Assembly: GCA_946887155.1 (NCBI GenBank)
Contig: CAMPKM010000059.1
Coordinates: forward strand, 1-11,190
Direction of reading: 5' to 3'
Origin: an uncultured Gemmatimonadota bacterium
GTDB lineage: Bacteria > Gemmatimonadota > Gemmatimonadetes > Gemmatimonadales > Gemmatimonadaceae
Length of the DNA stretch: 11,190 nucleotides
Of this stretch, positions 1-6,610 are shown piece after piece. A model generated the notes under the pieces. It was given only the letters and a program-made list of their open reading frames with translations. It made no database searches and had not been told where the DNA came from. How positions within the stretch are numbered: the first letter of the stretch is position 1; each line of letters begins with the position of its first letter. A program made the position numbers and the translations under genes.

Positions 1-2
1 GC

Positions 3-416
3 CAGGCGGAGACGAAGCACTCGGATGCGCTGCTCATGCTCGACCCGGCGTTTCGGTCGGCGGAGGACAGCCCGTACGAGGATGTCGACCGGCTGGCGGT
101 GATCCTGGACGCCATGGCCACGGTCGCTCGCCGCCGGCAGGAGGGGACGTTAGGCACGTCGCTCAAGGAGGGCTTCCGCGACCTCGGCATCGAGTACCGG
201 GGCGGCATCTCGCCAACCACGTCGGAGAGGCACCGCCAGCAGTACGAGGTCCGCGCGCAGGGACAGACGTTCGACTGCCACGAGCACATCGTGCTGGGGA
301 ACAGCTACGATCCCAAATACTGCCTGCGGGTGTATTTCACGTCACGCGCACCGATGGAGCCGAGGTTCGTGATCGGGCACGTCGGTCGTCATTTTGACGT
401 GAAGAGCACGACCTGA
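3..416 (+). CDS. 3' end of an uncharacterised protein (5' truncated by window edge)
   Basis: The frame is open from the first complete codon at position 3 to TGA at 414-416, so the ATG at 36 is probably internal and the true start lies left of the window. 137 residues are visible. The last ~60 residues look like a compact beta-rich end: a Cys-His-Glu-His segment, then LGNSYDPKYCLRVYF, and a terminal VIGHVGRHF. This ending is reminiscent of C-terminal regions of hypothetical proteins that I cannot name with confidence. No catalytic motif, membrane segment or signal peptide is visible in this part. The next gene is convergent (minus strand, ending at 491). The frame is well supported; the function is unknown. 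Confidence 0.7.
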   Translation, partial: QAETKHSDALLMLDPAFRSAEDSPYEDVDRLAVILDAMATVARRRQEGTLGTSLKEGFRDLGIEYRGGISPTTSERHRQQYEVRAQGQTFDCHEHIVLGNSYDPKYCLRVYFTSRAPMEPRFVIGHVGRHFDVKSTT

Positions 417-431
417 GCGAGTCGCTCGCTC
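415..431 (+). terminator. Possible terminator-like hairpin after the truncated gene
   Basis: GAGCGAG (415-421) pairs perfectly with CTCGCTC (425-431) around a 3-nt loop, and the stem begins inside the TGA stop codon. No run of T follows (the next bases are CCCGGGTCTTC), so a classical intrinsic terminator is not proven. The right arm is part of a TCGCTCGCTC string that recurs at 1155-1164 and 1199-1208, so the pairing could be incidental to that repeat. Confidence 0.3.
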
Positions 432-490
432 CCGGGTCTTCATATATCAAGGTCTCCGCCTCTCAGCGTGAGCTCCAACACCAGATTCCT

Positions 491-1045
491 TCAGCTACAG
501 ACGTTGGCGAAGTACTTCGCGAGATCGATGATGAGCGGCGGCAGCGTAGCAACCGGGTGCCACACCAGCCGTGTGTCGAGCAGTTCGGGGCGTTTGTCCC
601 CAGGTCGCCACCGTTCGAACGCGCGCGCATCAAGGTCGACGACCCAATACTCGGGTACGTTCTTTTCCTGATATGCGGTCCTCTTGTCGAATCGATCCCA
701 ACGGGCGGTCGACGGTGAGATCACCTCGGCGGCGAGCAGAAGATCGGTGATGTCCCGCCACGTGTTCGCATTGATTTCCGCCGGAACGACAAAAACGTCT
801 GGCTGAACCAGGCGAGTGTCCGACAGCTCGATTTCGGCAGGCGACGTGAGCGTCCGACCGATGCCGTTGTGCCTCGTGTATGGTGCAAGGATCTCGTACA
901 GCAGGCTGACGGCAACCTGATGGCGGTACGACGGAGCCGGGCTCACGAGGAGAATGCCGTCGAGCACCTCGTAACGCTGCCCGTCCTGGGGAAGGGCACG
1001 CACCATGTCCAACGTCCAGTAGGTCTCGTGTGCGGGCATACCCAT
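491..1045 (-). CDS. Uma2 family (DUF820) predicted PD-(D/E)XK endonuclease, copy 1
   Basis: This 184-aa protein has the full Uma2 layout: N-terminal RYEVLDG (24-30), SPAP (35-38), the QPD motif at 81-83 followed by a hydrophobic strand, LLLAAEVISPST with the conserved Glu at 107, Lys121 in the following helix, and VPEYWVVDLDA (130-140). Family knowledge: Uma2 proteins adopt a PD-(D/E)XK nuclease-like fold, but their substrate and cellular role are largely unproven. The ATG at 1045 was chosen, giving MGMP, because the plus-strand paralogue has an in-frame TAG just before the equivalent ATG. A longer start at 1111 would run into the shared leader. GAGGG lies about 6 nt before the ATG. It is divergent from copy 2 and more diverged than copies 2 and 3 are from each other. 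Confidence 0.93.
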   Translation of the reverse strand: MGMPAHETYWTLDMVRALPQDGQRYEVLDGILLVSPAPSYRHQVAVSLLYEILAPYTRHNGIGRTLTSPAEIELSDTRLVQPDVFVVPAEINANTWRDITDLLLAAEVISPSTARWDRFDKRTAYQEKNVPEYWVVDLDARAFERWRPGDKRPELLDTRLVWHPVATLPPLIIDLAKYFANVCS

Positions 1046-1153
1046 AGCGTACCCTCGGCTCGGTGTGAATGACAAGCGAACATAGGCCGAGGATCGCATC
1101 GCGAGTGGCAAGACGCTTCATCATGGGAAGGCAGGTGGTATCAAATCCACGCA
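1046..1153 (-). repeat. Uma2 upstream repeat, copy in front of Uma2 copy 1
   Basis: Read on the minus strand, the 52 bases before the ATG (1046-1097) match the same stretch before the other two Uma2 genes without gaps; 44 of 52 match the leader of copy 3 by hand count. Similarity continues upstream to about 1153, where the bases around GGTATCAAATCC match the blocks at 2656-2730 and 6657-6731. Beyond 1153 the match becomes irregular. The element presumably holds the promoter and translation signals of the gene, but I cannot assign -35 and -10 boxes firmly. Confidence 0.75.
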
Positions 1154-1346
1154 ACTCGCTCGCTCGTGGACCTGCCTTTGCTCGACTCGGCTCTCGCGTC
1201 GCTCGCTCCGCAGTGGCTCACTCCTCGTCTACTTCATATAGAACGAGGTCGGCGAGACGTTGCTCGCTACCCGCCCTGGCGCCTTCGCATTGGCGTGGTA
1301 ATGCTACCTGACGCAGCGTGAGGATGATGTCTTTTCGAGTTCGGTC
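1154..1346. other. Intergenic spacer between divergent Uma2 copies 1 and 2
   Basis: No convincing gene is seen here. TCGCTCGCTC occurs twice (1155-1164 and 1199-1208) and a third time at 422-431 on the other side of Uma2 copy 1. The 12-mer at 1198-1209 equals 421-432, and CTTCATATA at 1232-1240 equals 438-446. An inverted repeat CCTCGT/ACGAGG lies at 1223-1228 and 1243-1248 with a 14-nt loop. Codon-like structure is absent; open frames here are short and unrelated to known families. Confidence 0.5.
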
Positions 1347-1398
1347 GCCATCCTCGGCGTATGTTCAGTTGTCTTTCACGCCGAGCCGAGCGTAGCGT
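1347..1398 (+). repeat. Uma2 52-bp leader, copy in front of Uma2 copy 2
   Basis: The 52 bases directly before the ATG align without gaps to the leaders of the other two Uma2 genes (42 of 52 with copy 3 by hand count). The block starts GCCATCCTCGGCGTATGTTC. Unlike copies 1 and 3, it holds an in-frame TAG at 1393-1395, one codon before the start, so this leader is not part of the protein. Similarity upstream of 1347 is too weak to extend the repeat. Confidence 0.8.
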
Positions 1399-1959
1399 AT
1401 GGGCATGCCCACGCAGGACACCGACTGGACGGCCGAACGGGCCATCGCTCTTCCCGACGACGGGAAACGGTACGAGGCCCTGGACGGGGAGCTGTTCGTG
1501 AGTCCGGCGCCCCGGCCCGATCATCAGTCCGTCGTGCTCCAGTTGATTGCGGTCCTGAACCAATACGTCCGCACGCACAAGCTGGGATGGGTTTTTGCGT
1601 CGCCCGCGGACATCGAGTTCTCACCGCGTCGTTATGTGCAGCCGGATGTGTTCGTGGTGTCCGATATCGGGCAGGGACGACCGCGTAGCTGGGCTGAAGC
1701 ACGACCGATCTCCCTGATCGCCGAGGTAGTGTCGGAATCGACAGCGCGCGCGGACCGCTTCACCAAGCGCAGGACATACCAGAGCGAGGGCATTCCCCTC
1801 TACTGGATCGTGGATTCTGACGCCCGCCTCGTCGAGTGCTGGACGCCTGGCGACGAACGGCCAGATATGGCGAACGACAGTCTCAACTGGCAACCACGAG
1901 ATGACATACCGGCGTTGGTGATTAGTCTTCCCGAGTTCTTCGCTGATGCGCTCGAGTAG
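1399..1959 (+). CDS. Uma2 family (DUF820) predicted PD-(D/E)XK endonuclease, copy 2
   Basis: This 186-aa protein is Uma2 from end to end: DGKRYEALDG (21-30), SPAP (35-38), QPD at 81-83, Glu109 in a LIAEVVSEST motif, Lys123, and GIPLYWIVDSDA (131-142). By hand alignment it is about 59% identical to copy 3 over 181 residues, including shared GQGxPxSW (91-98) and WTPxDERP (148-155), so these two are recent duplicates. The start is fixed by the TAG just upstream. No clear Shine-Dalgarno is seen. The gene runs convergently into copy 3 with a 77-bp gap, in which I see no strong hairpin. The nuclease fold is known for the family; the biological role is not. Confidence 0.94.
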   Translation: MGMPTQDTDWTAERAIALPDDGKRYEALDGELFVSPAPRPDHQSVVLQLIAVLNQYVRTHKLGWVFASPADIEFSPRRYVQPDVFVVSDIGQGRPRSWAEARPISLIAEVVSESTARADRFTKRRTYQSEGIPLYWIVDSDARLVECWTPGDERPDMANDSLNWQPRDDIPALVISLPEFFADALE

Positions 1960-2036
1960 ACGTCGGTCGCATTCACGAGGTCGCGAAGCCGTCGCCTCTG
2001 CACCATCCGTTGCCGAGTGCTATACCTAACCGCCAA

Positions 2037-2582
2037 CTAGAATACACGGGCGAGGTCGATCCGCAGCGGATCGATGTCATCCCTCGGATGCCACTCAAGT
2101 ATGTCGGCGATCACTTCGGGACGCTCATCAGAGGGCGTCCACCGCTCAACCATCGTGGCATCGATGTCGAGTATCCAGTACTCGGGTATGCCCGCTGCCT
2201 GGTAAGCCGGCCGCTTCTTGATGCGATCTGCAGATGCGGTCGAAGGTGACAACACCTCCACCACCAACAACAGTTTCCGCACATCACTCCACGATTGTGG
2301 CTCACCTTGTCCCTCGTCAGGCACGACGAACAGGTCAGGTTGCACGGTGGTCAGCGGTGAGAGTTCGATATCAGCCGGCGACCACCACACCCAGCCAAGC
2401 TGGTGCTGCACGACATACGGAGACAATACGGCAAACAGCCTTGCGAGCACGGCCTGATGACGCGGCGACGGGGCGGGAGTCATGAGCAGTTCCCCGTCCA
2501 GCACCTCGTAACGTTTTCCGTCGTCGGGGAGTGCGCGGACCATACTGGGGGTCCATACCGTCCGTTCTGCTGGCATACCCAT
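2037..2582 (-). CDS. Uma2 family (DUF820) predicted PD-(D/E)XK endonuclease, copy 3
   Basis: 181 aa with the same architecture as copy 2: DGKRYEVLDG (21-30), TPAP (35-38), QPD at 81-83, Glu109 in a VVEVLSPST motif, Lys123, and GIPEYWILDIDA (131-142). Its C-terminus is a few residues shorter than its sisters, stopping at LARVF where they continue with FA(N/D). The ATG at 2582 gives the MGMP start shared by all three. An upstream in-frame ATG at 2636 exists but would translate the conserved leader. The leader separates it from the toxin-antitoxin operon, which runs the other way. Confidence 0.93.
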   Translation of the reverse strand: MGMPAERTVWTPSMVRALPDDGKRYEVLDGELLMTPAPSPRHQAVLARLFAVLSPYVVQHQLGWVWWSPADIELSPLTTVQPDLFVVPDEGQGEPQSWSDVRKLLLVVEVLSPSTASADRIKKRPAYQAAGIPEYWILDIDATMVERWTPSDERPEVIADILEWHPRDDIDPLRIDLARVF

Positions 2583-2730
2583 AGCGTAGGCTCGGCTGGG
2601 CGTGAGGGACAAGCGAACATACGCCGAGGATTGCACCGCTCGCCGCGTGACGCGTCATCCCGGGAACGCAGGTGATATCAATTCCGCGCGCTCGCCCGAC
2701 CAGGGTTGCCAATACTGGCCCCTGCCCGCC
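2583..2730 (-). repeat. Uma2 upstream repeat, longest copy (in front of Uma2 copy 3)
   Basis: This is the longest form seen: the 52-bp leader (2583-2634), a more variable connector, and a 75-bp distal block (2656-2730). The distal block matches 6657-6731 without gaps at 61 of 75 positions by hand count, including the shared string GACCAGGGTTGCCAA. Nine of the 14 mismatches fall at every third base, hinting that the block derives from coding sequence. The distal end lies 27 bp before the -35 box of the toxin-antitoxin promoter. Confidence 0.8.
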
Positions 2731-2757
2731 AACGGCACAGAGAAACGCTATGTCCAA

Positions 2758-2786
2758 TTGACGTGCGGGTAAAACTGTGGTATAAC
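2758..2786 (+). promoter_or_regulatory. Strong sigma-70-like promoter of the toxin-antitoxin operon
   Basis: TTGACG (2758-2763) and TATAAC (2781-2786) are separated by exactly 17 bp, close to the bacterial housekeeping consensus. With the usual 6-8 nt from the -10 box to the start of transcription, the first transcribed base would be about 2792-2795, i.e. the antitoxin ATG (2793) itself. No Shine-Dalgarno precedes that ATG, which fits a leaderless mRNA. Confidence 0.7.
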
Positions 2787-2794
2787 CATGGTAT
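2778..2794 (+). promoter_or_regulatory. Candidate antitoxin operator (TGGTAT direct repeat)
   Basis: TGGTAT occurs at 2778-2783 and again at 2789-2794, one helical turn (11 bp) apart, covering the -10 box and the start codon; the palindrome ACCATGGT (2785-2792) sits between. Ribbon-helix-helix antitoxins commonly bind short repeated half-sites over their own promoter, so this is a plausible autoregulatory site. Binding is inferred from position and spacing only. Confidence 0.45.
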
Positions 2795-3029
2795 GAAAAC
2801 CGCCATTTCGCTGCCCGATGAGTTGTTCGAGGAAGCCGAATCGCTGGCGAGCCGGCTTGGGATGTCTCGCAGCGGTCTCTATGCCGCGGCGCTCGAGGAC
2901 TTCATAGGCCGACACCGGGCGAAGCGCGTCAGCGAACGCCTGGATGCGATCTACTCGTCCCAACCGTCAGCGCTGGATTCCAGCGTCTCAGCAGCCCAGC
3001 GCAAAGTGCTCAAGCGAACCGACTGGTAG
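2793..3029 (+). CDS. Ribbon-helix-helix antitoxin of a MazEF-type system
   Basis: 78 aa. The N-terminus MKTAISLPDELFEEAE is a typical MetJ/Arc/CopG-like ribbon-helix-helix opening: a short DNA-contacting strand, then two helices (about residues 9-20 and 26-43, with SRSGLYAAALEDF). The C-terminal 30 residues are polar and probably wrap the toxin. Inferred role: neutralises the adjacent MazF ribonuclease and represses the operon. The ATG at 2793 was chosen because it gives the family-like N-terminus and matches the promoter position; an upstream in-frame ATG at 2706 would lie before the -35 box. The toxin begins 3 bp after the stop codon. Confidence 0.9.
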   Translation: MKTAISLPDELFEEAESLASRLGMSRSGLYAAALEDFIGRHRAKRVSERLDAIYSSQPSALDSSVSAAQRKVLKRTDW

Positions 3030-3032
3030 ATC

Positions 3033-3371
3033 ATGGAACGAGGAGAGGTCTGGTGGGCGGACCTTGATCCGTCCGACAAGTCGGAACCGGCGTTCCGCCG
3101 GCCTCTGCTCATCGTTCAGTCAAACGGGTTCAATCGCAGCCGAATTTCGACAACGATCGCCGTGGTGATGACCTCGAACCTTCGGCTCGCTGAAGCACCC
3201 GGCAACGTGTTCGTTCCCTCAGAGGATTCAGGGCTTCCGAAGGATTCGGTGGTCAACGTTTCGCAGATCCTCACGCTGGAGAAGTCCGCCCTCTCCCATC
3301 GGGCGGGTAAGCTTGCGCCGCGCTACATGAGGGCCGTGAACGACGGTCTGAAGTTGGTAGTCTTCGGCTAA
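3033..3371 (+). CDS. mazF: MazF/PemK family endoribonuclease toxin
   Basis: 112 aa, the usual MazF length. It begins MERGEVWWADLDP, the conserved first strand and loop, then has RRPLLIVQSN with Arg23 in the place of the catalytic arginine, MTSN with Thr47 at the catalytic threonine position, and PKDSVVNVSQILTLEK (74-89), the conserved dimer/core segment. Family knowledge: MazF toxins cleave single-stranded RNA at short sequence motifs and halt translation when the antitoxin is lost. The specificity cannot be read here. It starts 3 bp after the antitoxin stop with no evident ribosome binding site, so it is probably translated by coupling. All key motifs look intact. Confidence 0.95.
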   Translation: MERGEVWWADLDPSDKSEPAFRRPLLIVQSNGFNRSRISTTIAVVMTSNLRLAEAPGNVFVPSEDSGLPKDSVVNVSQILTLEKSALSHRAGKLAPRYMRAVNDGLKLVVFG

Positions 3372-3377
3372 GACGAC

Positions 3378-3404
3378 GGCCGTGCGCGACAGCCGCACTT
3401 GGCC
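3378..3404 (+). terminator. Hairpin after mazF (possible terminator)
   Basis: GGCCGTGCG (3378-3386) pairs with CGCAC (3394-3398) plus GGCC (3401-3404) around the loop CGACAGC, with a TT bulge. It starts 7 bases after the mazF stop. There is no T-rich tail, so it may act as a pause/3'-protection hairpin or a weak terminator before the peptidase gene. Confidence 0.35.
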
Positions 3405-3486
3405 CCGATCACCGCTTTCGCACGCCCCGCCCATCCGTACATTGGACCACGACCGCGTCACCCAGATCCACTTTACGAGGTTCCTC

Positions 3487-6400
3487 ATGCGCCTGAGTTC
3501 CGCCCCTGCCTGCGCGTCGATCCTGACACTCCTCGTCCCGCTGGCGATTGCCGCCCAGCAGCCGGCGACCCCGGCCAACAGCAAGCGCGCGATCACCGTC
3601 GCCGACATCAAGGCGTGGAACGCCGTCCGGCAGGCCACGCTCTCGAACGATGGGCAGTGGTTTGCCTGGGTGACATCGCCCAACGAGGGAAACGCGACGC
3701 TGCACGTGCGCCGAGCCAACGGGCAGGGGACAGAGACGCGGATTCCCGTGGGCGAGAACGGCGGGACGATCGAGATCTCGGGTGATTCCAAATGGATCGG
3801 CTACATCGTGGCGCCGAACTGGGTGGATACCGCCGCGGCGCGAGGGCGAGGTGCCGCTCGTGGCGCTGGCGTCGGGAACGCAGCCCGGGGCGGTGGGGCG
3901 CCAGCCGATTCCGCGCCCCGGCGCGCAGCGGCCAACAAGGTCGTGCTGATGAACCTCGCCAGCGGCGAGAAGAAGGAGTTCGATCGCATCCGCCGCTTCG
4001 TGTTCAACGCCGATGATGCGACATGGGTCGCGCTGGTCGGGTATCCGGCGGGCAGTGCCACGCCATCGGCTGGTCGTGGCGGCGGGCGCGGCGGCGGCGG
4101 TGGTGGTGGTGGTGGTGCTACCGGCGGCGCCAATGCCGCGGCCGGAGCAAACGTCATGCTCCACCACATCGCGTCGGGTGAGACGCAGAACCTCGGCCTC
4201 ATCCACGAGTTTGCGTTCGACGAGTCGGGTGAGTGGCTCGCCTACACGATGGACACACCCGACCAGGTCGGGAACGGCGTGCAACTCAAGAACCTGAAAA
4301 CGAACGTGGTGCGTTCGATCGACAATGAGCGGATGATCTACCGGCACCTGGCCTGGACGGACAGCTCTCGCGGGCTATCGGTCATGCGCGGCAAAATCGC
4401 CGATGCACCGGGCAGGGATACGGCCTTCACGCTGGTGGCGTTCACGCAGTTCGGCGCCAATGGACCGGCCAAACGCCTGGAGTTCGATCCCTCGGGTCGC
4501 GCGGATTTTCCGAAGGACTGGAAGCTGGCGTCTGATCGGGCACCTCGTTATGCAGATGACCTGTCGGCGGTGTTCTTCGGCATTCGTGAAGGCGCGAAGC
4601 CGCCGGTGCGCGGGCAGGCGGTGGCGGGACGCGGGTCGTCGCTCGTCCAGCCGGGCGCGCCGGGTGCCGGCGGGAGCGTCAATCAGCCGGCCGCGGGTCG
4701 CGGAGGCGCAGCGGCTGATGATGTGTCCCTGATCCTGTGGCACAAGAACGACCCGCGGCTGCAGTCGCAGCAGATCGTGCAGGAACAGGCGGATCGCAAC
4801 TTCAACTACCTGTCGCAGTATCGGTTTGGCGAGAACAAATTCACGCAGCTCGTGTTCGATTCAATTCGCGGCGTGACGCTGATGCCTGGCGAGCGTTATG
4901 CATACGGCACGGACAACAGCGCCTACCAGCAGGAAGCATCGTACTCGGGCCGGAACTACATGGACGTGTACCGGATCGACCTCGTATCCGGCAAGTCCAC
5001 GCTCCAGATGAAGCAGAAGCCCGCGGTTGGTGCCATGTCCGCGTCTCCAGACGGTTCGAAGCTCCTCTACTGGGGCAAGGATGGGCACTACTGGGTGCTC
5101 GACATGGCGACCGGCGACACGGTGAACATCACGCGAGGCGTGGCGACGTCGTTCGTGAACACCGAGGACGACCACAACAACCTCTTCCCGCCGGCGATCG
5201 CACCGCGCGGTTGGGCGAGCGACAGCAAGTCCGTGCTGCTGTACGACAACTGGGACATCTGGCAGGTACCGGTGAACCCCTCGTCAGGCAGGGCGGTGAA
5301 CCTCACTGGCGACGGGCGGCGGCGACAAATTCGCTACAATCGCGTGTACGCGTTCGGGAGCGAAGGCGCCGGCGGCGGCGGCCGATTCGGCGGGGCGGGA
5401 CCAGCCGGCATCGACCTGTCGAAGCCGCTCTACCTCGGCACGTATGGAGAATGGACCAAGCGAGAGGGTCTTTCGCGCGTTGATCCCGGCAAGCCGGGAG
5501 CCCAGCAGCTCGTGTTCGATACGGCGCGGTTCAACGTGGTGAAGGCGCGCAATGCCGACACATTCGTCTACACCCGGCAGAACTTCATCGAGTACCCGGA
5601 CTGGCACGTCTTCGACGCGAATTTCAAGCCGGCCGCGCAATTGACCGACGTCAATCCGCAGATGAAGGACATGAGCTGGTCGTCAGGCACCCGGTTGATC
5701 GACTACCGGAGCGCCAAGGGCGACCGGTTGCAGGGCGCGCTCTACCTTCCCGCGAACTACGAACCGGGGAAGAAGTACCCGCTGCTGGTGACGATCTACG
5801 AGAAGCGATCGCAGAACATGCGGACGTTCGTGTCGCCGAGTGAGACGCGGGCGCCCGATCCGGCGCTGTACACGAGCCGTGGCTTTGCCGTGCTCGATCC
5901 GGACATCGTCTACAAGGTGAACGATCCGGGCATGTCGGCCGTGTGGAGCGTGATCCCGGCGGTGAAGGCCGCGATTGCGACGGGCATGATCGACGAAAAG
6001 AACGTCGGCCTCTGGGGACACTCGTGGGGCGGCTACCAGACGGCGTTCCTGGTCACCCAGACGAACATCTTCAAGGCGGCCATCGCCGGCGCGCCGCTCA
6101 CCGACATGGTGAGCATGTACAGCTCGGTGTACTGGAACACGGGCGGCGCCAACCAGGCGATCTTCGAGTCGAGCCAGGGACGCTTCACGGGCAACTTCAT
6201 CGACAACTACGACGCCTACATCCGCAACTCGCCGGCGTTCCACGCCAAGAAGCAGCAGACACCGCTGATCATCCTGCATAACGACAAGGACGGCGCGGTG
6301 GACTTCAACCAGGGCATCACGCACTTCAACACGCTGCGCCAACTTGGCAAGGACGTCATTCTGCTGGAGTACGTGGGGGAGAACCACGGCCTGGCGCGCC

Positions 6401-6564
6401 CGGCCAACCAGAAGGACTACGCGGGGCGCATGACGGAGTGGTTCGACTATCACCTCAAGGGCGCTCCACCCGCGGAGTGGATCGTGAATGGGGTGCCGCG
6501 GATCCGGATGGCGGATCACCTGGCGGCGCGGAAGGATTCCACCCGGAAAGTGATCATTCAGTAA
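3487..6564 (+). CDS. Secreted S9 family (prolyl oligopeptidase-type) serine peptidase
   Basis: 1025 aa. A Sec signal peptide is evident (MRLSSAP, a hydrophobic core, then an AIAA-QQ cleavage region), predicting export. Residues ~35-730 form the beta-propeller-like domain with repeated strand pairs such as LSNDGQWFAW. The C-terminal alpha/beta-hydrolase holds GHSWGGY with nucleophile Ser846, Asp935 in the NDKDGAV motif and His967 in ENHGL, a complete catalytic triad. The protein is longer than many S9 members because of four Gly/Arg/Ala-rich insertions at about residues 115-148, 190-221, 375-412 and 624-641. The ATG at 3487 was chosen over an upstream in-frame start at 3382 because it gives the signal peptide and has ACGAGG 6 nt ahead. 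Likely role: cleavage of oligopeptides outside the cytoplasm; the exact specificity is unknown. Confidence 0.93.
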   Translation: MRLSSAPACASILTLLVPLAIAAQQPATPANSKRAITVADIKAWNAVRQATLSNDGQWFAWVTSPNEGNATLHVRRANGQGTETRIPVGENGGTIEISGDSKWIGYIVAPNWVDTAAARGRGAARGAGVGNAARGGGAPADSAPRRAAANKVVLMNLASGEKKEFDRIRRFVFNADDATWVALVGYPAGSATPSAGRGGGRGGGGGGGGGATGGANAAAGANVMLHHIASGETQNLGLIHEFAFDESGEWLAYTMDTPDQVGNGVQLKNLKTNVVRSIDNERMIYRHLAWTDSSRGLSVMRGKIADAPGRDTAFTLVAFTQFGANGPAKRLEFDPSGRADFPKDWKLASDRAPRYADDLSAVFFGIREGAKPPVRGQAVAGRGSSLVQPGAPGAGGSVNQPAAGRGGAAADDVSLILWHKNDPRLQSQQIVQEQADRNFNYLSQYRFGENKFTQLVFDSIRGVTLMPGERYAYGTDNSAYQQEASYSGRNYMDVYRIDLVSGKSTLQMKQKPAVGAMSASPDGSKLLYWGKDGHYWVLDMATGDTVNITRGVATSFVNTEDDHNNLFPPAIAPRGWASDSKSVLLYDNWDIWQVPVNPSSGRAVNLTGDGRRRQIRYNRVYAFGSEGAGGGGRFGGAGPAGIDLSKPLYLGTYGEWTKREGLSRVDPGKPGAQQLVFDTARFNVVKARNADTFVYTRQNFIEYPDWHVFDANFKPAAQLTDVNPQMKDMSWSSGTRLIDYRSAKGDRLQGALYLPANYEPGKKYPLLVTIYEKRSQNMRTFVSPSETRAPDPALYTSRGFAVLDPDIVYKVNDPGMSAVWSVIPAVKAAIATGMIDEKNVGLWGHSWGGYQTAFLVTQTNIFKAAIAGAPLTDMVSMYSSVYWNTGGANQAIFESSQGRFTGNFIDNYDAYIRNSPAFHAKKQQTPLIILHNDKDGAVDFNQGITHFNTLRQLGKDVILLEYVGENHGLARPANQKDYAGRMTEWFDYHLKGAPPAEWIVNGVPRIRMADHLAARKDSTRKVIIQ
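4096..4113 (+). repeat. (GGT)6 trinucleotide run inside the S9 peptidase gene
   Basis: Six GGT codons in a row follow GGC codons and encode part of a nine-glycine tract in the second low-complexity insertion of the peptidase. Unit slippage would change the glycine number in steps of one residue without breaking the frame. Confidence 0.85.
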
Positions 6565-6580
6565 GACGCGAAGGGCAACG

Positions 6581-6610
6581 GCCTCGAGTCGCGAGCTCAG
6601 CGACTCAGGC
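6581..6610 (+). terminator. Hairpin after the S9 peptidase gene (possible terminator)
   Basis: GCCT-C-GAGTCGC (6581-6592) pairs with GCGACTC-AGGC (6600-6610) around the loop GAGCTCA: 11 base pairs with a single bulged C. It begins 16 bases after the TAA. No T-tract follows on either strand. Because the gene on the other side is convergent, the hairpin could serve both transcripts. Its right arm overlaps the apparent Uma2 relic. Confidence 0.45.

Noticed and set aside
630..1154. Minus-strand frame overlapping Uma2 copy 1 whose first part resembles frames upstream of copy 3 and after the MazG-like gene
   Set aside because: The similarity is explained by DNA conservation of the leader/repeat. 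After the leader, the frame runs out of phase through Uma2 with no conserved sequence.
1223..1248. CCTCGT/ACGAGG inverted repeat with 14-nt loop as an operator or terminator
   Set aside because: Short 6-bp arms, no adjacent stop codon, no T-run and no second copy, so it cannot be told from chance.
2010..2040. Possible integron attC-like core (CCTAAC near 2025)
   Set aside because: No partner GTTRRRY core with matching arms lies within attC distance. The GTTAGGC strings elsewhere (near 148 and 8777) are inside coding sequence.
3415..3443. Possible promoter for the S9 peptidase (CTTTCG with TACATT at 17 bp)
   Set aside because: Both boxes are poor matches; in a 115-bp GC-rich gap such a pair is easily found by chance.
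3409..4347. 312-codon minus-strand open frame
   Set aside because: It is the antisense shadow of the peptidase N-terminus; its runs of repeated residues simply mirror the glycine-rich insertions.
5683..6519. 278-codon minus-strand frame
   Set aside because: It is a shadow of the peptidase catalytic domain, rich in Arg, Val and His as expected from the antisense of GC-rich codons.
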